Shown here piece by piece: positions 1 to 9,564 of a stretch of DNA of 64,000 bases. How positions within the stretch are numbered: position 1 is the stretch's first letter; each line of letters begins with the position of its first letter. The stretch spans positions 3,968,501-4,032,500 of the forward strand of contig NZ_PGEP01000001.1 in the NCBI RefSeq assembly GCF_002797445.1, read 5' to 3'. Both the position numbers and the translations under genes were made by a program. The DNA is from Acidovorax sp. 69. GTDB lineage: Bacteria > Pseudomonadota > Gammaproteobacteria > Burkholderiales > Burkholderiaceae_C. The notes beneath the pieces were generated by a model that was not told the DNA's origin, did no database searches, and saw only the letters and a program-made list of their open reading frames with translations.

Positions 1-797
1 GTCATCTCAGTGATGCGGTCCAGCATGGCGTAAGCCTGGTCGTCTTCGGGGATGACCGGGGGAAACTTGGCGAAGTAGGTATTGGGCTCGATGGTCAGGT
101 GATAGATGGAGATATGCGGTGGCTTGAGGGCCAACGCTGTCTGCATGTCCTGCTCCAGCTCCAACGACGTTTGTCCTGGAAGCGCATACATGATGTCGAG
201 GTTGAAGGTGTCAAACGCCTGCGCGGCCTCTTCGACCGCCGCGATGGCCTGGGCGCGGTCGTGCACCCTGCCCAACGATTGGAGGTGCTGGTCGTTAAAG
301 CTCTGAACCCCAATCGACAAGCGCGTAACCCCAGCCGCCCGGAAAGCCCGAAAGCGGTCTTTCTCGAACGTGCCGGGATTGGCTTCCAGCGTGATCTCGC
401 AGTCGGGCTCCAGCCGCAGGCGGGCACGAATGTCACCGATCAGCCGATCGATGGCAGTGGGCGAAAACAGGCTGGGCGTGCCCCCGCCAATGAAGATGCT
501 GTGCACCGTACGGCCCCAGATCAACGGCAGTGCCGCTTCCAGGTCGGCCATCAGGGCATCGATGTAGCGCTGCTCCGGCACCTGACTGGTATTGCCATCG
601 CGGAATTCATGCGAGTTGAAATCGCAATAGGGGCACTTTTTGAGGCACCAGGGCAGGTGCACGTACAGCGACAGCGGTGGAAGGCTCTGCAGTTGCAGCA
701 GGCCAGGGCGCATGTAGTGCTGGATGTCGCGCACTGGCGCAGGTTCAGCGTCGCTCTGCGGCAGGATAGGAATATGGCCCATGGTCTCAGCGCCCAT
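1..797 (-). CDS. hemW: HemW, radical-SAM heme chaperone (3' end outside window)
   Basis: Partial gene: the first 265 codons are present and the 3' end runs off the left edge (family members are about 380-410 residues). HemW is a radical-SAM protein related to oxygen-independent coproporphyrinogen oxidase and is thought to carry heme to respiratory targets. Visible in the translation: the cluster-binding motif CLKKCPYCDFNSH with Cys51, Cys55 and Cys58, preceded by LSLYVHLPW, then the SAM-binding IFIGGGTPSL and the LSIGVQSFND strand. The Y-C-D-F-N-S form is typical of HemW rather than HemN. The start was set at the ATG directly abutting the rdgB stop codon (TGAATG); a second in-frame ATG lies 15 nt inside. 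It is the last visible gene of the minus-strand rph-rdgB-hemW run and is probably translationally coupled to rdgB. Confidence 0.93.
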   Translation of the reverse strand, partial: MGAETMGHIPILPQSDAEPAPVRDIQHYMRPGLLQLQSLPPLSLYVHLPWCLKKCPYCDFNSHEFRDGNTSQVPEQRYIDALMADLEAALPLIWGRTVHSIFIGGGTPSLFSPTAIDRLIGDIRARLRLEPDCEITLEANPGTFEKDRFRAFRAAGVTRLSIGVQSFNDQHLQSLGRVHDRAQAIAAVEEAAQAFDTFNLDIMYALPGQTSLELEQDMQTALALKPPHISIYHLTIEPNTYFAKFPPVIPEDDQAYAMLDRITEM

Positions 798-1397
798 TCA
801 CAGCCAGCGCTCGCGCATCAGCGCCAACATCTGCGCGGCAGACCGGCCCCGGTGGCTGTGGGTGTTCTTGACCTCTACGGGCAATTCGGCAAAGGTCTTG
901 CCAAATTCTGGAATGAGCATGACCGGGTCGAACCCAAAGCCATTGCTACCACGGGGTTGCGCAGTGATCTCGCCCACCACACGACCGACAGCGATCAGCG
1001 GTTCCGGGTCTTGTGGGCTGCGCACGGCCACCAGGGTGCTGACCATGGCGGCACGGCGGTTACCCACACCTTGCAACTGCTCCAGCAAAGCACGTACGTT
1101 GTTGGCATCGCTTTTTTCGTAGCCGAACTGGGTGCAGTAGTAGGCCGTGTCTACCCCAGGCAACCCGCCAAAGGCGTCGACGCACATGCCAGCATCGTCA
1201 GCCAAGGCGGGCAGTCCGGTATGTGCAGAGGCAAATCGGGCCTTGGCCAATGCGTTCTCGACAAAGGTCCGAAAAGGCTCCTCGGCCTCGCCCACGCCCA
1301 AATCGGCCTGGCGCACCAATTCGACGCCCAGTGGCGCGAACATGGCTTGCAGCTCGGCCAATTTGCCGCGGTTGTTGGATGCAAGAACAATTTTCAT
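798..1397 (-). CDS. rdgB: RdgB/HAM1 non-canonical purine NTP pyrophosphatase
   Basis: The 199-residue product hydrolyses dITP, XTP and ITP to monophosphates, keeping deaminated purines out of DNA and RNA. The N-terminus MKIVLASNNRGKLAEL is the family substrate-binding motif, the acidic LADDAGMCVDAFGG stretch (Asp68/Asp69) follows, and the C-terminal HSHRGRSAAQ motif is present. The ATG giving MKIVLAS was chosen; an upstream extension of 12 residues has no homology-like content. The stop codon abuts the hemW start, and rph lies about 70 bp upstream on the same strand, separated by a decayed copy of the intergenic palindrome. Length is normal for the family. Confidence 0.96.
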   Translation of the reverse strand: MKIVLASNNRGKLAELQAMFAPLGVELVRQADLGVGEAEEPFRTFVENALAKARFASAHTGLPALADDAGMCVDAFGGLPGVDTAYYCTQFGYEKSDANNVRALLEQLQGVGNRRAAMVSTLVAVRSPQDPEPLIAVGRVVGEITAQPRGSNGFGFDPVMLIPEFGKTFAELPVEVKNTHSHRGRSAAQMLALMRERWL

Positions 1398-1452
1398 AGC
1401 CAAAATGACCTGTAGCGCCTGTTCAGCATGCACAAGCAGCTATCAATTAGTG
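1391..1452. repeat. Decayed copy of the intergenic AGCGCTT palindrome family
   Basis: The rdgB-rph gap contains tgTAGCGCC...ACAAGCAGCTATCAATT, which aligns with the outer parts of the better copies near 33.8, 37.9 and 41.6 kb. The inner palindrome arms are degraded. The assignment rests on visual alignment and is the weakest of the seven copies. Confidence 0.4.
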
Positions 1453-1465
1453 AGTAAAACAACCC

Positions 1466-2200
1466 TTATCGGATTTCAAGAAGCGCTTGCTGCTGCATCT
1501 GCATCAGCTCTCCAATGCCTTTTTCGGCCAGCACCAGCAGTTGGTCCATTTCTGCACGGGTAAAAGCCACGCCTTCAGCCGTGCCCTGCACCTCCACGAA
1601 ATGGCCCGCACCAGTCATCACCACGTTCATATCGGTATCGCAGTCCACGTCTTCGATATATTCCAGATCGAGCAGTGGTGTGCCTTGAACAATGCCCACG
1701 GAGATGGCCGCCACGGGCTGAAGCAAAGGCGTTTGCATGATCTTTCCGCTGGCGAGCAACTGGTTGACTGCGTCCTGAGCGGCCACCCAGGCACCGGTGA
1801 TGGCAGCGGTGCGCGTGCCTCCGTCGGCCTGGATCACGTCACAGTCGAGCTGAATCGTGCGCTCACCCAGCAGCTTGAGGTCGAACACGGCGCGCAGCGA
1901 ACGACCGATCAGGCGCTGGATCTCTTGTGTACGGCCGGTTTGTTTGCCACGTGCCGCTTCACGGTCACTGCGGGTGTGCGTAGCCCGCGGCAGCATGCCG
2001 TATTCGGCGGTGACCCAGCCTTCGCCACTGCCGCGCTTGTGTGGGGGCACGCGCTCCTCGACCGAGGCCGTGCAGAGTACCTTGGTGTTGCCAAACTCAA
2101 TCAGCACCGACCCTTCGGCATGCATGGTGTAGTGGCGGGTGATGCGCACAGGGCGCAGCTGGTCGGCAGTGCGGCTGCCGGTGCGGATATAGGTGGTCAT
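1466..2200 (-). CDS. rph: RNase PH (3'-5' phosphorolytic tRNA-trimming exoribonuclease)
   Basis: This 244-residue enzyme trims tRNA 3' ends using phosphate as co-substrate. The hallmark [14 protein letters not shown] segment (residues 90-103) and the catalytic [14 protein letters not shown] segment (residues 119-132) are intact, so the protein looks full length and active. The start at [10 protein letters not shown] matches the family N-terminus; a longer in-frame extension of 10 residues was rejected. It sits between the PP2C phosphatase gene (about 130 bp upstream) and rdgB (about 70 bp downstream) on the same strand. Linkage to yicC, here just beyond the kinase/phosphatase pair, is also seen in Escherichia coli. 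Confidence 0.97.
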   Translation of the reverse strand: MTTYIRTGSRTADQLRPVRITRHYTMHAEGSVLIEFGNTKVLCTASVEERVPPHKRGSGEGWVTAEYGMLPRATHTRSDREAARGKQTGRTQEIQRLIGRSLRAVFDLKLLGERTIQLDCDVIQADGGTRTAAITGAWVAAQDAVNQLLASGKIMQTPLLQPVAAISVGIVQGTPLLDLEYIEDVDCDTDMNVVMTGAGHFVEVQGTAEGVAFTRAEMDQLLVLAEKGIGELMQMQQQALLEIR

Positions 2201-2329
2201 GGTGGGGTGACGAACAGAAATTGCGTACAAACACCGGACATGCGCTCACTGCTTGGCAGCGCATCACGGCATCCGGCAAAAAAACAGGTCTCTCGTGCAG
2301 AGACAACGACAGGAACGCCAATCAGGCCA

Positions 2330-3232
2330 TCAGGCCTTGCGCGCTGCAGAACGGCGGATGGCTTCGTTGATCTCGGCAATGGAGCGCTCGATGGCCGCAT
2401 CGTCGAGGTCATCCACCAGCCCGTCCAGCGGGCCTGCCTGAATGGTCGATGCAAACACGTCATCACTAATGCTGTCGGTGGACACCCCTTGGGTGGACTC
2501 GAAGGCATCGGGCGTCTCCCATTCCAGGGCGATCACGGTGACATTGTCACTGGTGTCCCCCGCCTTGCGCAAAGCGTCCTCCACCAGGTCAGGCACTGCA
2601 TGCGACACCGTGTTGCGGGCCAACTGCTTGGCGATGTCTTCGTCGCTGAGCGTTCCCCACAGGCCATCCGAGCACAGAAGGATGCGGTCGCCCTGCTCCA
2701 GATACACCGGGCCGGTGATGTCATAGATGGGTTTGGTGGGAGACCCCAGGCAGGTGAACAACACGTTGCGATTGATGCGATCAAGGCCCGGCGGCGGCGT
2801 GTTGCGCAGCTCCATATAGGAGTGGTCGCGCGTGCGCGTCAGCAGGTCTCCATCACGCACCATGTACAGGCGCGAGTCGCCACAGTGGATCCAGGTGGCA
2901 GTACCGGCCTGAAGCACCGCTGCCACCAGTGTGGTGCGGGGCGTGTCGAGCATGCCTTTGTCGGTGGCATAGCGCAGGATCTGGTGGTGCGCGGCCAGCA
3001 GCGCCCCCGACAGGAACTCCTGCACATCCTTGAGTTGTGGCTTTGCCTGGCGCTGGAACAGCGCTGAAATGGTCTGCAGCGCGATCTGGGCAGCCACCTC
3101 TCCCTCAGGATGACCGCCCATGCCGTCGGCCAGCACAAACAGGCCTGATTCGCGCGTGTAGCAATAGCCCATGCGGTCTTCGTTCTTCTCACGCCCGCCA
3201 CGGCGGCTGATCTGGAATACGGAGAACTTCAT
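2330..3232 (-). CDS. PP2C-family Ser/Thr protein phosphatase (Stp1/PrpC type)
   Basis: The 300-residue protein is a metal-dependent PPM/PP2C phosphatase. The family motifs appear in order: RREKNEDR-like entry with Asp19, VLADGMGGHPEGEVA with the metal-binding Asp36, HCGDSRLYMVRDG, LLCSDGLWG and the C-terminal DNVTVIAL. A C-terminal tail of about 60 residues after the catalytic core is rich in Asp and Ala and ends RRSAARKA. The start MKFSVFQIS was chosen over an upstream ATG six codons away. The gene lies 82 bp downstream of a Ser/Thr kinase gene on the same strand, so the two most likely form a reversible phosphorylation pair. Substrates cannot be read from the sequence. Confidence 0.93.
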   Translation of the reverse strand: MKFSVFQISRRGGREKNEDRMGYCYTRESGLFVLADGMGGHPEGEVAAQIALQTISALFQRQAKPQLKDVQEFLSGALLAAHHQILRYATDKGMLDTPRTTLVAAVLQAGTATWIHCGDSRLYMVRDGDLLTRTRDHSYMELRNTPPPGLDRINRNVLFTCLGSPTKPIYDITGPVYLEQGDRILLCSDGLWGTLSDEDIAKQLARNTVSHAVPDLVEDALRKAGDTSDNVTVIALEWETPDAFESTQGVSTDSISDDVFASTIQAGPLDGLVDDLDDAAIERSIAEINEAIRRSAARKA

Positions 3233-3314
3233 AGTGGCCCACGCAGACAAGGATGCAGCAACGCATCGTTAATGAATATGCATCCCGTCTGAACCCGCTT
3301 TGCGTGAGTCGTTT

Positions 3315-4331
3315 TCATTTGGGCTTGGCTCCGATGCCAGTGGCTTCACCCACCTTTTGCACATTTTTCTTGGTGTCCGACACCAAGGTGTCGAGCTGCA
3401 GGCGCATTTTCTCGGCCACGGTGAGCTTGGTGTAGCGGCGCTCGCCCTCACGGCTAAGCTCCTTTTGCAACGCAAACACCGACTGAGGGCGCGAGAGTGG
3501 GTCAAGCGCCATGCACCACTCCACCACCTCAATCAGATTGTCCGAGTACACACCGCGCAACTTGGTCAACGCCAGCGACAAACGGTCTTTGTCGATGCGC
3601 TGGGGGGCCTCATTGGGCGGAAAACCCTGCATGCAGGCGTAGATACAGGCTCCGATGGCGTAGATGTCCGTCCACGGTCCCATCTGCGAATCTCGCCGGT
3701 ACATCTCGGGGGCGGCAAAACCAGGCGTGTACATGGGACGGATGAAGTTGCCCTCTTTGGACAACACTTCGCGCGCCGCGCCAAAATCGATCATCACGGC
3801 TTTGTTGTCGTCGGTGATGAAGATATTGGCAGGCTTGATATCCAGGTGCAGCATCTTGTGCTGGTGCACGATGCGCAGGCCACGCAACACTTCGTCGAAC
3901 AGCGAGCGAATGGTGGACTCACGAAAGACCTTCTGTGTCTTGAGGTCGCGTGCGGTGATGATGAAGTCCTGCAGGGTCGCGCCCTCCAGGTAGTTCATCA
4001 CCATGTAGACGGTTTCGTTTTCGCGGAAGAAATTGAGCACGCTCACTACCGAGGCGTGCGAGATTTGCGCCAGCGAGCGCCCTTCTTCAAAAAAACTCTT
4101 GAGACCCAGGCGGTAAAGCGAGAGTTTTTCAGACGGCACCTTGGGCAGCAACTCGCCTGGCGCACGCGTGGCCAAGGAGGTGGGAAGGTATTCCTTGATC
4201 GCAACCTGCTGACCTTCGCCGTCGGTCGCTAGGTACACCACGCCAAAGCCCCCGGAGGACACCCTGCGAACCACGCGGTATCCACCAATGGCGGTGTCGG
4301 GCGGCAGGGGAGCCGGTTTGATTTTTGACAT
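3315..4331 (-). CDS. Hanks-type Ser/Thr protein kinase, soluble
   Basis: A eukaryotic-like kinase of 338 residues. The glycine-rich loop VSSGGFGVVYLA, the ATP-anchoring Lys46 in VAIKEY, the catalytic loop HLDIKPANIF (Leu in place of the usual Arg of HRD), the metal-binding DFG in MIDFGAAR and the APE-type AAPEMY are all visible. No transmembrane segment or PASTA repeat follows; the C-terminus after the kinase fold is a short Lys-rich tail ending GIGAKPK. The start MSKIKPAPLPP was preferred to an upstream ATG 20 codons earlier. The gene is followed by the PP2C phosphatase and is divergent from yicC, with a 75 bp gap that must hold both promoters. The HLD variant suggests a kinase not regulated through the HRD arginine. 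Confidence 0.92.
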   Translation of the reverse strand: MSKIKPAPLPPDTAIGGYRVVRRVSSGGFGVVYLATDGEGQQVAIKEYLPTSLATRAPGELLPKVPSEKLSLYRLGLKSFFEEGRSLAQISHASVVSVLNFFRENETVYMVMNYLEGATLQDFIITARDLKTQKVFRESTIRSLFDEVLRGLRIVHQHKMLHLDIKPANIFITDDNKAVMIDFGAAREVLSKEGNFIRPMYTPGFAAPEMYRRDSQMGPWTDIYAIGACIYACMQGFPPNEAPQRIDKDRLSLALTKLRGVYSDNLIEVVEWCMALDPLSRPQSVFALQKELSREGERRYTKLTVAEKMRLQLDTLVSDTKKNVQKVGEATGIGAKPK

Positions 4332-4406
4332 ATTTTGCGAAGATGACTCGGGGGTAGAGCGGAACCCGGATAATCGCCGGATCGCAAGCAACCATCAAAA
4401 AGTCCA

Positions 4407-5324
4407 ATGCCAGTTTACAGCATGACCGGATACGCCAGCGCACAGCATGGTGCATCTGCCACTGGCGCTGAAGCCGACGCCCGAGCCCCCCAGTCGCGCA
4501 GGCTGGGGCTGGAAATCCGCTCGGTCAACAGCCGCTTTCTGGACCTCTCGTTTCGCCTGCCAGATGATCTGCGCGCCCTGGAGCCCGCCCTGCGCAGCCT
4601 GCTCACCGCACGCCTCAAGCGCGGCAAGGTCGAGGTCCGGGCTGCGCTGGACAACGAAGACAGCAATACCCTGCAAGACCCGCCCGCCCGCCTGCTGCAG
4701 CGCCTCAACTCATTGCAGGACTCCGTCAAAGCCTGGCTCCCCACGGCAGCTCCACTCACGGTAGCGGATGCGCTGCGCCTGTGCGCCAATGCCCACTCGG
4801 GCACCGAAGACTGGAGCGAAGCCGTTCCGGCTTTGGCAGAAGAAGCCTTGACCGCCTTGATGGCCGCCCGGGAGCGTGAAGGCAAGCGCCTGGCGGCGAT
4901 GTTGCTGGATCGGGTCAAGCAGTTGCGCACGCTGGCACAGCAAGCGGTTCCCATGGTTCCATTGCTGGTGGAACAGCAACGACTGAGATTCATGGAACGC
5001 TGGAAAGAGGCCATGGCCCTCACCGATGGCGCCACATTGCCCGAAGCCGCCCGCGATCGGGCATTGACCGAGGCCACCGCCTTTGCCATTCGCATCGATG
5101 TGGCCGAGGAAATTACGCGGCTCGACTCCCATTTGGACGAGATCGAGCGCCTGCTCAAAAAAGGCGGGGAAGTGGGAAAACGCCTGGACTTCCTCATCCA
5201 GGAGCTGCATCGCGAAGCCAATACGCTGGGCTCCAAATCGGCCGCACTGGACCTGACTCGCATCAGCGTGGACATGAAGGTCCTGATCGAGCAGATGCGC
5301 GAGCAAGTGCAAAATATCGAATAA
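4407..5324 (+). CDS. yicC: YicC-family endoribonuclease
   Basis: The 305-residue product carries the family's N-terminal signature MPVYSMTGYAS and the C-terminal domain (DUF1732) ending in ALDLTRISVDMKVLIEQMRE. The charged helix RIDVAEEITRLDSHLDEIE around residue 230 is typical. YicC has been reported as an RNA-cleaving stress protein; whether this copy cleaves RNA is inferred from the family. It is the first gene of a plus-strand run, followed 36 bp later by gmk, a pairing seen in many bacteria. Length agrees with the family. Confidence 0.93.
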   Translation: MPVYSMTGYASAQHGASATGAEADARAPQSRRLGLEIRSVNSRFLDLSFRLPDDLRALEPALRSLLTARLKRGKVEVRAALDNEDSNTLQDPPARLLQRLNSLQDSVKAWLPTAAPLTVADALRLCANAHSGTEDWSEAVPALAEEALTALMAAREREGKRLAAMLLDRVKQLRTLAQQAVPMVPLLVEQQRLRFMERWKEAMALTDGATLPEAARDRALTEATAFAIRIDVAEEITRLDSHLDEIERLLKKGGEVGKRLDFLIQELHREANTLGSKSAALDLTRISVDMKVLIEQMREQVQNIE

Positions 5325-5980
<656 letters not shown>

Positions 5981-5996
5981 ATCTCGGAGTAAAACG

Positions 5997-6200
5997 ATGG
6001 CACGCATCACTGTAGAAGACTGTCTGGAAAAGATCCCCAACCGCTTCCAGCTCGTGTTGGCCGCCACATACCGCGCGCGCATGCTGAGCCAGGGCCATGC
6101 CCCCCGCATCGAAAGCCGCAACAAGCCCGCCGTGACCGCCCTGCGCGAAATCGCCGAAGGCAAGGTTGGCCTGGAAATGCTGAAGAAGGTTCCTGGTTGA
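5997..6200 (+). CDS. rpoZ: RNA polymerase omega subunit
   Basis: A 67-residue omega subunit beginning [20 protein letters not shown], the invariant start of the family, with the AATYRARML helix and a final KKVPG. Omega helps fold and assemble the beta' subunit and in other proteobacteria forms part of the ppGpp-binding site. The ATG was chosen by homology and by the GGAG ribosome-binding site 5986-5989. The gene is 16 bp after gmk and precedes a strong terminator, so spoT, which follows, can be transcribed separately. Confidence 0.97.
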   Translation: MARITVEDCLEKIPNRFQLVLAATYRARMLSQGHAPRIESRNKPAVTALREIAEGKVGLEMLKKVPG

Positions 6201-6222
6201 GCCTCCTACAGGGTCGCATCCC

Positions 6223-6254
6223 AAAAAGCACCGCCGCAGCGGTGCTTTTTTTTT
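6223..6254 (+). terminator. Rho-independent terminator after rpoZ
   Basis: A perfect hairpin with arms AAGCACCGC and GCGGTGCTT and a CGCA-type loop is followed by an uninterrupted run of nine T. It ends the yicC-gmk-rpoZ transcript about 40 bp before the spoT start. Confidence 0.9.
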
Positions 6255-6295
6255 CCCAGAAGCCGTCTGATGCGCACCCGCGCTACATTTAAGGA

Positions 6296-8575
6296 ATGAA
6301 CGCGGTGCTCAACTTACCTTCCGCAACGCAGCCCCGGTCTGGCGATCCCTCCACAGCGGGCCCGCTCTCGGCAGCCGCGGCGGCAGCCAACGCGGCCGCC
6401 GCTAGCTTTGCCGCGCTGACGGACAGCCTGGACTATCTGGATGCGACCAGCATTGAACAGGTTCGCCAGGCATACCGTTTTGCGGACGAGGCTCATTTGG
6501 GCCAGCTGCGCAACAGTGGCGAACCCTACATCACCCACCCCATTGCGGTGGCGGCCCAATGCGCCACGTGGAAGCTGGACGCCCAGGCCCTGATGGCTGC
6601 CCTGCTGCACGATGCCATGGAAGACTGCGGCGTCACCAAGGCCGACCTGATCGACCGTTTCGGCGCTCCAGTAGCAGAGCTGGTGGACGGACTCACCAAA
6701 CTCGACAAACTGCAGTTCAACACCCGTGAAGAGAACCAGGCCGAGTCCTTCCGCAAGATGCTGCTGGCCATGGCGCGCGATGTACGCGTCATTCTCATCA
6801 AGCTGGCAGACCGCACACACAACATGCGCACGCTATCAGACATGCCGCGCAGCAAATGGGGCCGCATATCATCTGAAACGCTAGAAATCTACGCTCCCAT
6901 CGCTCACCGCCTGGGGCTCAATCAGACCTACCGTGAACTGCAGGATCTGGCGTTCAGACACCTGCACCCGTGGCGCTACGCGACCCTGTCCAAGGCAGTG
7001 AACAAATCGCGCAACCGCCGCCGAGATCTGGTGCAAAAAGTACAGTCCGAGGTGGACGCCGCCTTTTCAAAGATCGGAATGAAGGTGCGCCTGGCGGGCC
7101 GCGAGAAGACGTTGTATGCCATCTACCAGAAGATGGATCTCAAGCACCTGAGCTTTGCCCAAGTCACGGACATCTATGGCTTTCGGGTGATTGTTCCCGC
7201 AGTGACCGATTGCTATACGGCGCTGGGGGTGCTACACCAGATGTACAAACCGGTGCCGGGAAAGTTCAAGGATCACATTGCGATTGCCAAACTCAATGGC
7301 TATCAGTCCCTGCACACCACTCTTGTGGGCCCCTCGGGGGTGAACATCGAGTTCCAGATGCGTACGGATGAAATGCACGTCATTGCAGAGGCTGGCGTTG
7401 CTGCGCACTGGCTGTACAAAGCCCAGAATGGCGACGGAACCTCCGCAGAACGCTTGGGCACCAAATGGCTGCAATCGCTACTGGACATCCAGAACGAGAC
7501 GCGCGACGCGGCCGAGTTCTGGGACCATGTGAAGGTGGATCTTTTTCCCGACGCGGTTTACGTCTTCACACCCAAGAGCCAGATCATGGCGCTACCGCGC
7601 GGGGCCACCGTGGTGGACTTCGCTTACGCGATCCACAGCAACGTGGGCGATAGAACCACGGCAGCCAAGATCAACAATGAGCAGGTGCCGTTGCGCACAG
7701 AACTCAAAAACGGTGACGTGGTGGAGATCATCACCGCCCCTGTTTCTACCCCCAATCCGGCGTGGTTGGGGTTTGTCCGCACGGGTCGTGCTCGTTCAAA
7801 AATTCGCCACTATCTCAAGACCCTGGCCCAAACGGAGTCCGAGGGACTCGGGGAAAAACTGCTGACGCAGGCGATTCGTGCGGAAGGCCTGGAGCAATTG
7901 CCGCCGCTCAGCCCTGAAAACCTGCCCCTGTGGGACAAACTGCTGCGCTTTACCGGCAACCGCAGCCGCAGCGAACTCATGACCGACCTGGGTCTGGGTA
8001 AACGCATTGCCAGCATTGTGGCCAAGCGGCTGATGGTGCTGATGACGGAGCACGGACATCGCCCTGATGCCCTGCTCATGACACGTGAACGCTACACATC
8101 GCACGAAACCTTGTCCCAGGGAGCGGTCACCCTCGACGGCAGCGAAAATGCCTCCGTGCAATACGCCCCTTGCTGCCGCCCTGTGCCAGGGGACAGCATC
8201 GTCGGCTACCTGGGCCGCGGAGAAGGACTTGTGGTTCACAACACCCACTGCAGCGTGGCCAAGCGTCTTCAGCACAAGGACAGCGAACGGTTTATCGCTG
8301 TGGACTGGTCTGACGAGCCCACACGCATGTTTGAAACCGGCGTGGTGGTGACTGTCACTAACGGCAAGGGCGTTCTGGCACGCGTGGCCGCACAACTGGC
8401 GAACTCCGAAGCGGACATTACCCATGTCGACATGGACGATGAAGCAGCACTGGACACCACAGATCTGCGTTTTATCGTGGCTGTACGGGATCAAGCCCAC
8501 TTGGAAGTGGCGCTGCGGAACCTTCGTCGAACCCAGGCGGTCATTCGCGCAGCGCGAATTACACCGCAGGCATAG
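6296..8575 (+). CDS. spoT: Bifunctional (p)ppGpp synthetase/hydrolase, SpoT/Rel type
   Basis: This 759-residue RSH enzyme makes and degrades the stringent-response alarmone. An Ala-rich N-terminus (residues 25-40) precedes the HD hydrolase domain with YITHP near residue 78 and LLHDAMED near 103. The synthetase domain has DIYGFRVIV near 290 and NGYQSLHTTL near 333. A TGS domain (VYVFTPKSQIMALPRG, about 418-450) and a C-terminal ACT domain (VTNGKGVLARVAAQL, about 685 onward) complete the usual order. Both catalytic halves look intact, unlike RelA, whose HD motif is degraded. The gmk-rpoZ-spoT order matches E. coli. It is converged upon by greB. Confidence 0.96.
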   Translation: MNAVLNLPSATQPRSGDPSTAGPLSAAAAAANAAAASFAALTDSLDYLDATSIEQVRQAYRFADEAHLGQLRNSGEPYITHPIAVAAQCATWKLDAQALMAALLHDAMEDCGVTKADLIDRFGAPVAELVDGLTKLDKLQFNTREENQAESFRKMLLAMARDVRVILIKLADRTHNMRTLSDMPRSKWGRISSETLEIYAPIAHRLGLNQTYRELQDLAFRHLHPWRYATLSKAVNKSRNRRRDLVQKVQSEVDAAFSKIGMKVRLAGREKTLYAIYQKMDLKHLSFAQVTDIYGFRVIVPAVTDCYTALGVLHQMYKPVPGKFKDHIAIAKLNGYQSLHTTLVGPSGVNIEFQMRTDEMHVIAEAGVAAHWLYKAQNGDGTSAERLGTKWLQSLLDIQNETRDAAEFWDHVKVDLFPDAVYVFTPKSQIMALPRGATVVDFAYAIHSNVGDRTTAAKINNEQVPLRTELKNGDVVEIITAPVSTPNPAWLGFVRTGRARSKIRHYLKTLAQTESEGLGEKLLTQAIRAEGLEQLPPLSPENLPLWDKLLRFTGNRSRSELMTDLGLGKRIASIVAKRLMVLMTEHGHRPDALLMTRERYTSHETLSQGAVTLDGSENASVQYAPCCRPVPGDSIVGYLGRGEGLVVHNTHCSVAKRLQHKDSERFIAVDWSDEPTRMFETGVVVTVTNGKGVLARVAAQLANSEADITHVDMDDEAALDTTDLRFIVAVRDQAHLEVALRNLRRTQAVIRAARITPQA

Positions 8576-8639
8576 CCCACCCAGCGAGAGCCGCACACAC
8601 AAAAGCCCTGGGGACGATAAAACGCCCCTCGCAACTTTG

Positions 8640-9203
8640 TTATCCAATGCGGGGAGACGGGTACTGCACGTCTACCACCTCCAGGGTACGAACACCTCCT
8701 GGGGTTGGCAATTGGACTTCATCGCCCACACGGGCTTTCAGCAGCGCTCGCGCGACTGGAGAGATCCAGCTGACCTGCAACTCGCGGCTGTCAGCCTCAT
8801 CTATGCCCATGATGGTGATTGTGCGTTCAACACCCTCATCATCCACATAAGTCACGGTTGCCCCAAAGAAAACCTGATCGCTTCCCACATGCAAGCTGGG
8901 GTCCACGACTTCGGCAATCTCCAGCCGCTTGGTCAGAAATCGGATGCGCCGATCAATTTCGCGCAGGCGTTTCTTGCCATACAAATAGTCGCCGTTTTCT
9001 GACCGATCGCCGTTGCTGGCCGCCCAATGCACAACATCGACGATCTTGGGGCGCTCGTTGTCGATCAATTCAAGCAACTCATCCCGCAAGCGCGCGTAAC
9101 CCGCAGGAGTGATGTAGTTTTTGCCACCTGCGGGCAGTGGTGGTAACGCCAGCTCATCATCGTCAGCACCACCATCAGCCTCTTTGGTAAAAGCCTTGCT
9201 CAT
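8640..9203 (-). CDS. greB: Transcript cleavage factor GreB
   Basis: A 187-residue Gre factor that enters the RNA polymerase secondary channel and stimulates cleavage of backtracked transcripts. After an acidic 25-residue N-terminal extension, the coiled-coil domain begins at KNYITPAGYARLRDELLEL and carries the tip acidic motif SNGDRSENGDY. The basic YGKKRLREIDRRIRFLTKRLE segment and the C-terminal FKBP-like domain (YVDDEGVERTITIMGIDEAD) follow. The basic patch and the YLYGKKRLREID sequence favour GreB over GreA. It lies between spoT (convergent) and tRNA-Arg (same strand, upstream). Confidence 0.94.
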   Translation of the reverse strand: MSKAFTKEADGGADDDELALPPLPAGGKNYITPAGYARLRDELLELIDNERPKIVDVVHWAASNGDRSENGDYLYGKKRLREIDRRIRFLTKRLEIAEVVDPSLHVGSDQVFFGATVTYVDDEGVERTITIMGIDEADSRELQVSWISPVARALLKARVGDEVQLPTPGGVRTLEVVDVQYPSPRIG

Positions 9204-9243
9204 AGCCAGATCCCCCGATCAGCGCAAAGCGCGTGAACAAATG

Positions 9244-9275
9244 AAAAAGCCTGCAATCTTTCGATTGCAGGCTTT
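9244..9275 (-). terminator. Terminator after tRNA-Arg
   Basis: A near-perfect hairpin with arms AAAGCCTGCAATC and GATTGCAGGCTTT, loop of four, is followed on the minus strand by a short T run. It lies 7 bp beyond the CCA end of the tRNA and should end its transcript before greB. Confidence 0.85.
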
Positions 9276-9281
9276 AAACAT

Positions 9282-9358
9282 TGGTGCGGCTGGCAGGAAT
9301 CGAACCCACGACCCCTTGGTTCGTAGCCAAGTACTCTATCCAGCTGAGCTACAGCCGC
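9282..9358 (-). tRNA. tRNA-Arg (anticodon ACG)
   Basis: Read on the minus strand, the 77-nt sequence folds as a full cloverleaf. It has a 7-bp acceptor stem beginning GCGGCTG and paired with CAGCCGC, a D-arm with GCTCAGCTGGATAGAGT, an anticodon stem CTTGG/CCAAG around loop CTACGAA, and a T-arm GTGGGTTCGAATCC. The anticodon is ACG (A34 expected to be deaminated to inosine). The 3' CCA is encoded. Confidence 0.97.
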
Positions 9359-9564
9359 TAAGCTTTGAATTATAGCATGATTTCTTGGCGACCCTTGAAA
9401 TCACTTTATTTTGTTTATTTATCCGCAGGCGGTAAAAACAAACAAAACCCTCTTCCAACGCAAGCCAAGATTGTAATGCACTCACAGGCCTCAAAAAGGG
9501 AAGCAAGACACATTGCGACAAAAAAATGGCTCTGATCATGATGATCGCCCATGCGGATGATGGG
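9359..9564. other. Spacer between two tRNA genes
   Basis: This 206-bp stretch is more AT-rich than its surroundings and carries no convincing open reading frame or hairpin. It presumably holds the promoter of tRNA-Arg; no clear -35/-10 pair was identified by eye. Confidence 0.5.

Noticed and set aside
99..1415. Long plus-strand open frame opposite hemW and rdgB
   Set aside because: Its translation has no family features, while the minus strand encodes complete HemW and RdgB motifs over the same bases. High GC content keeps antisense frames open.
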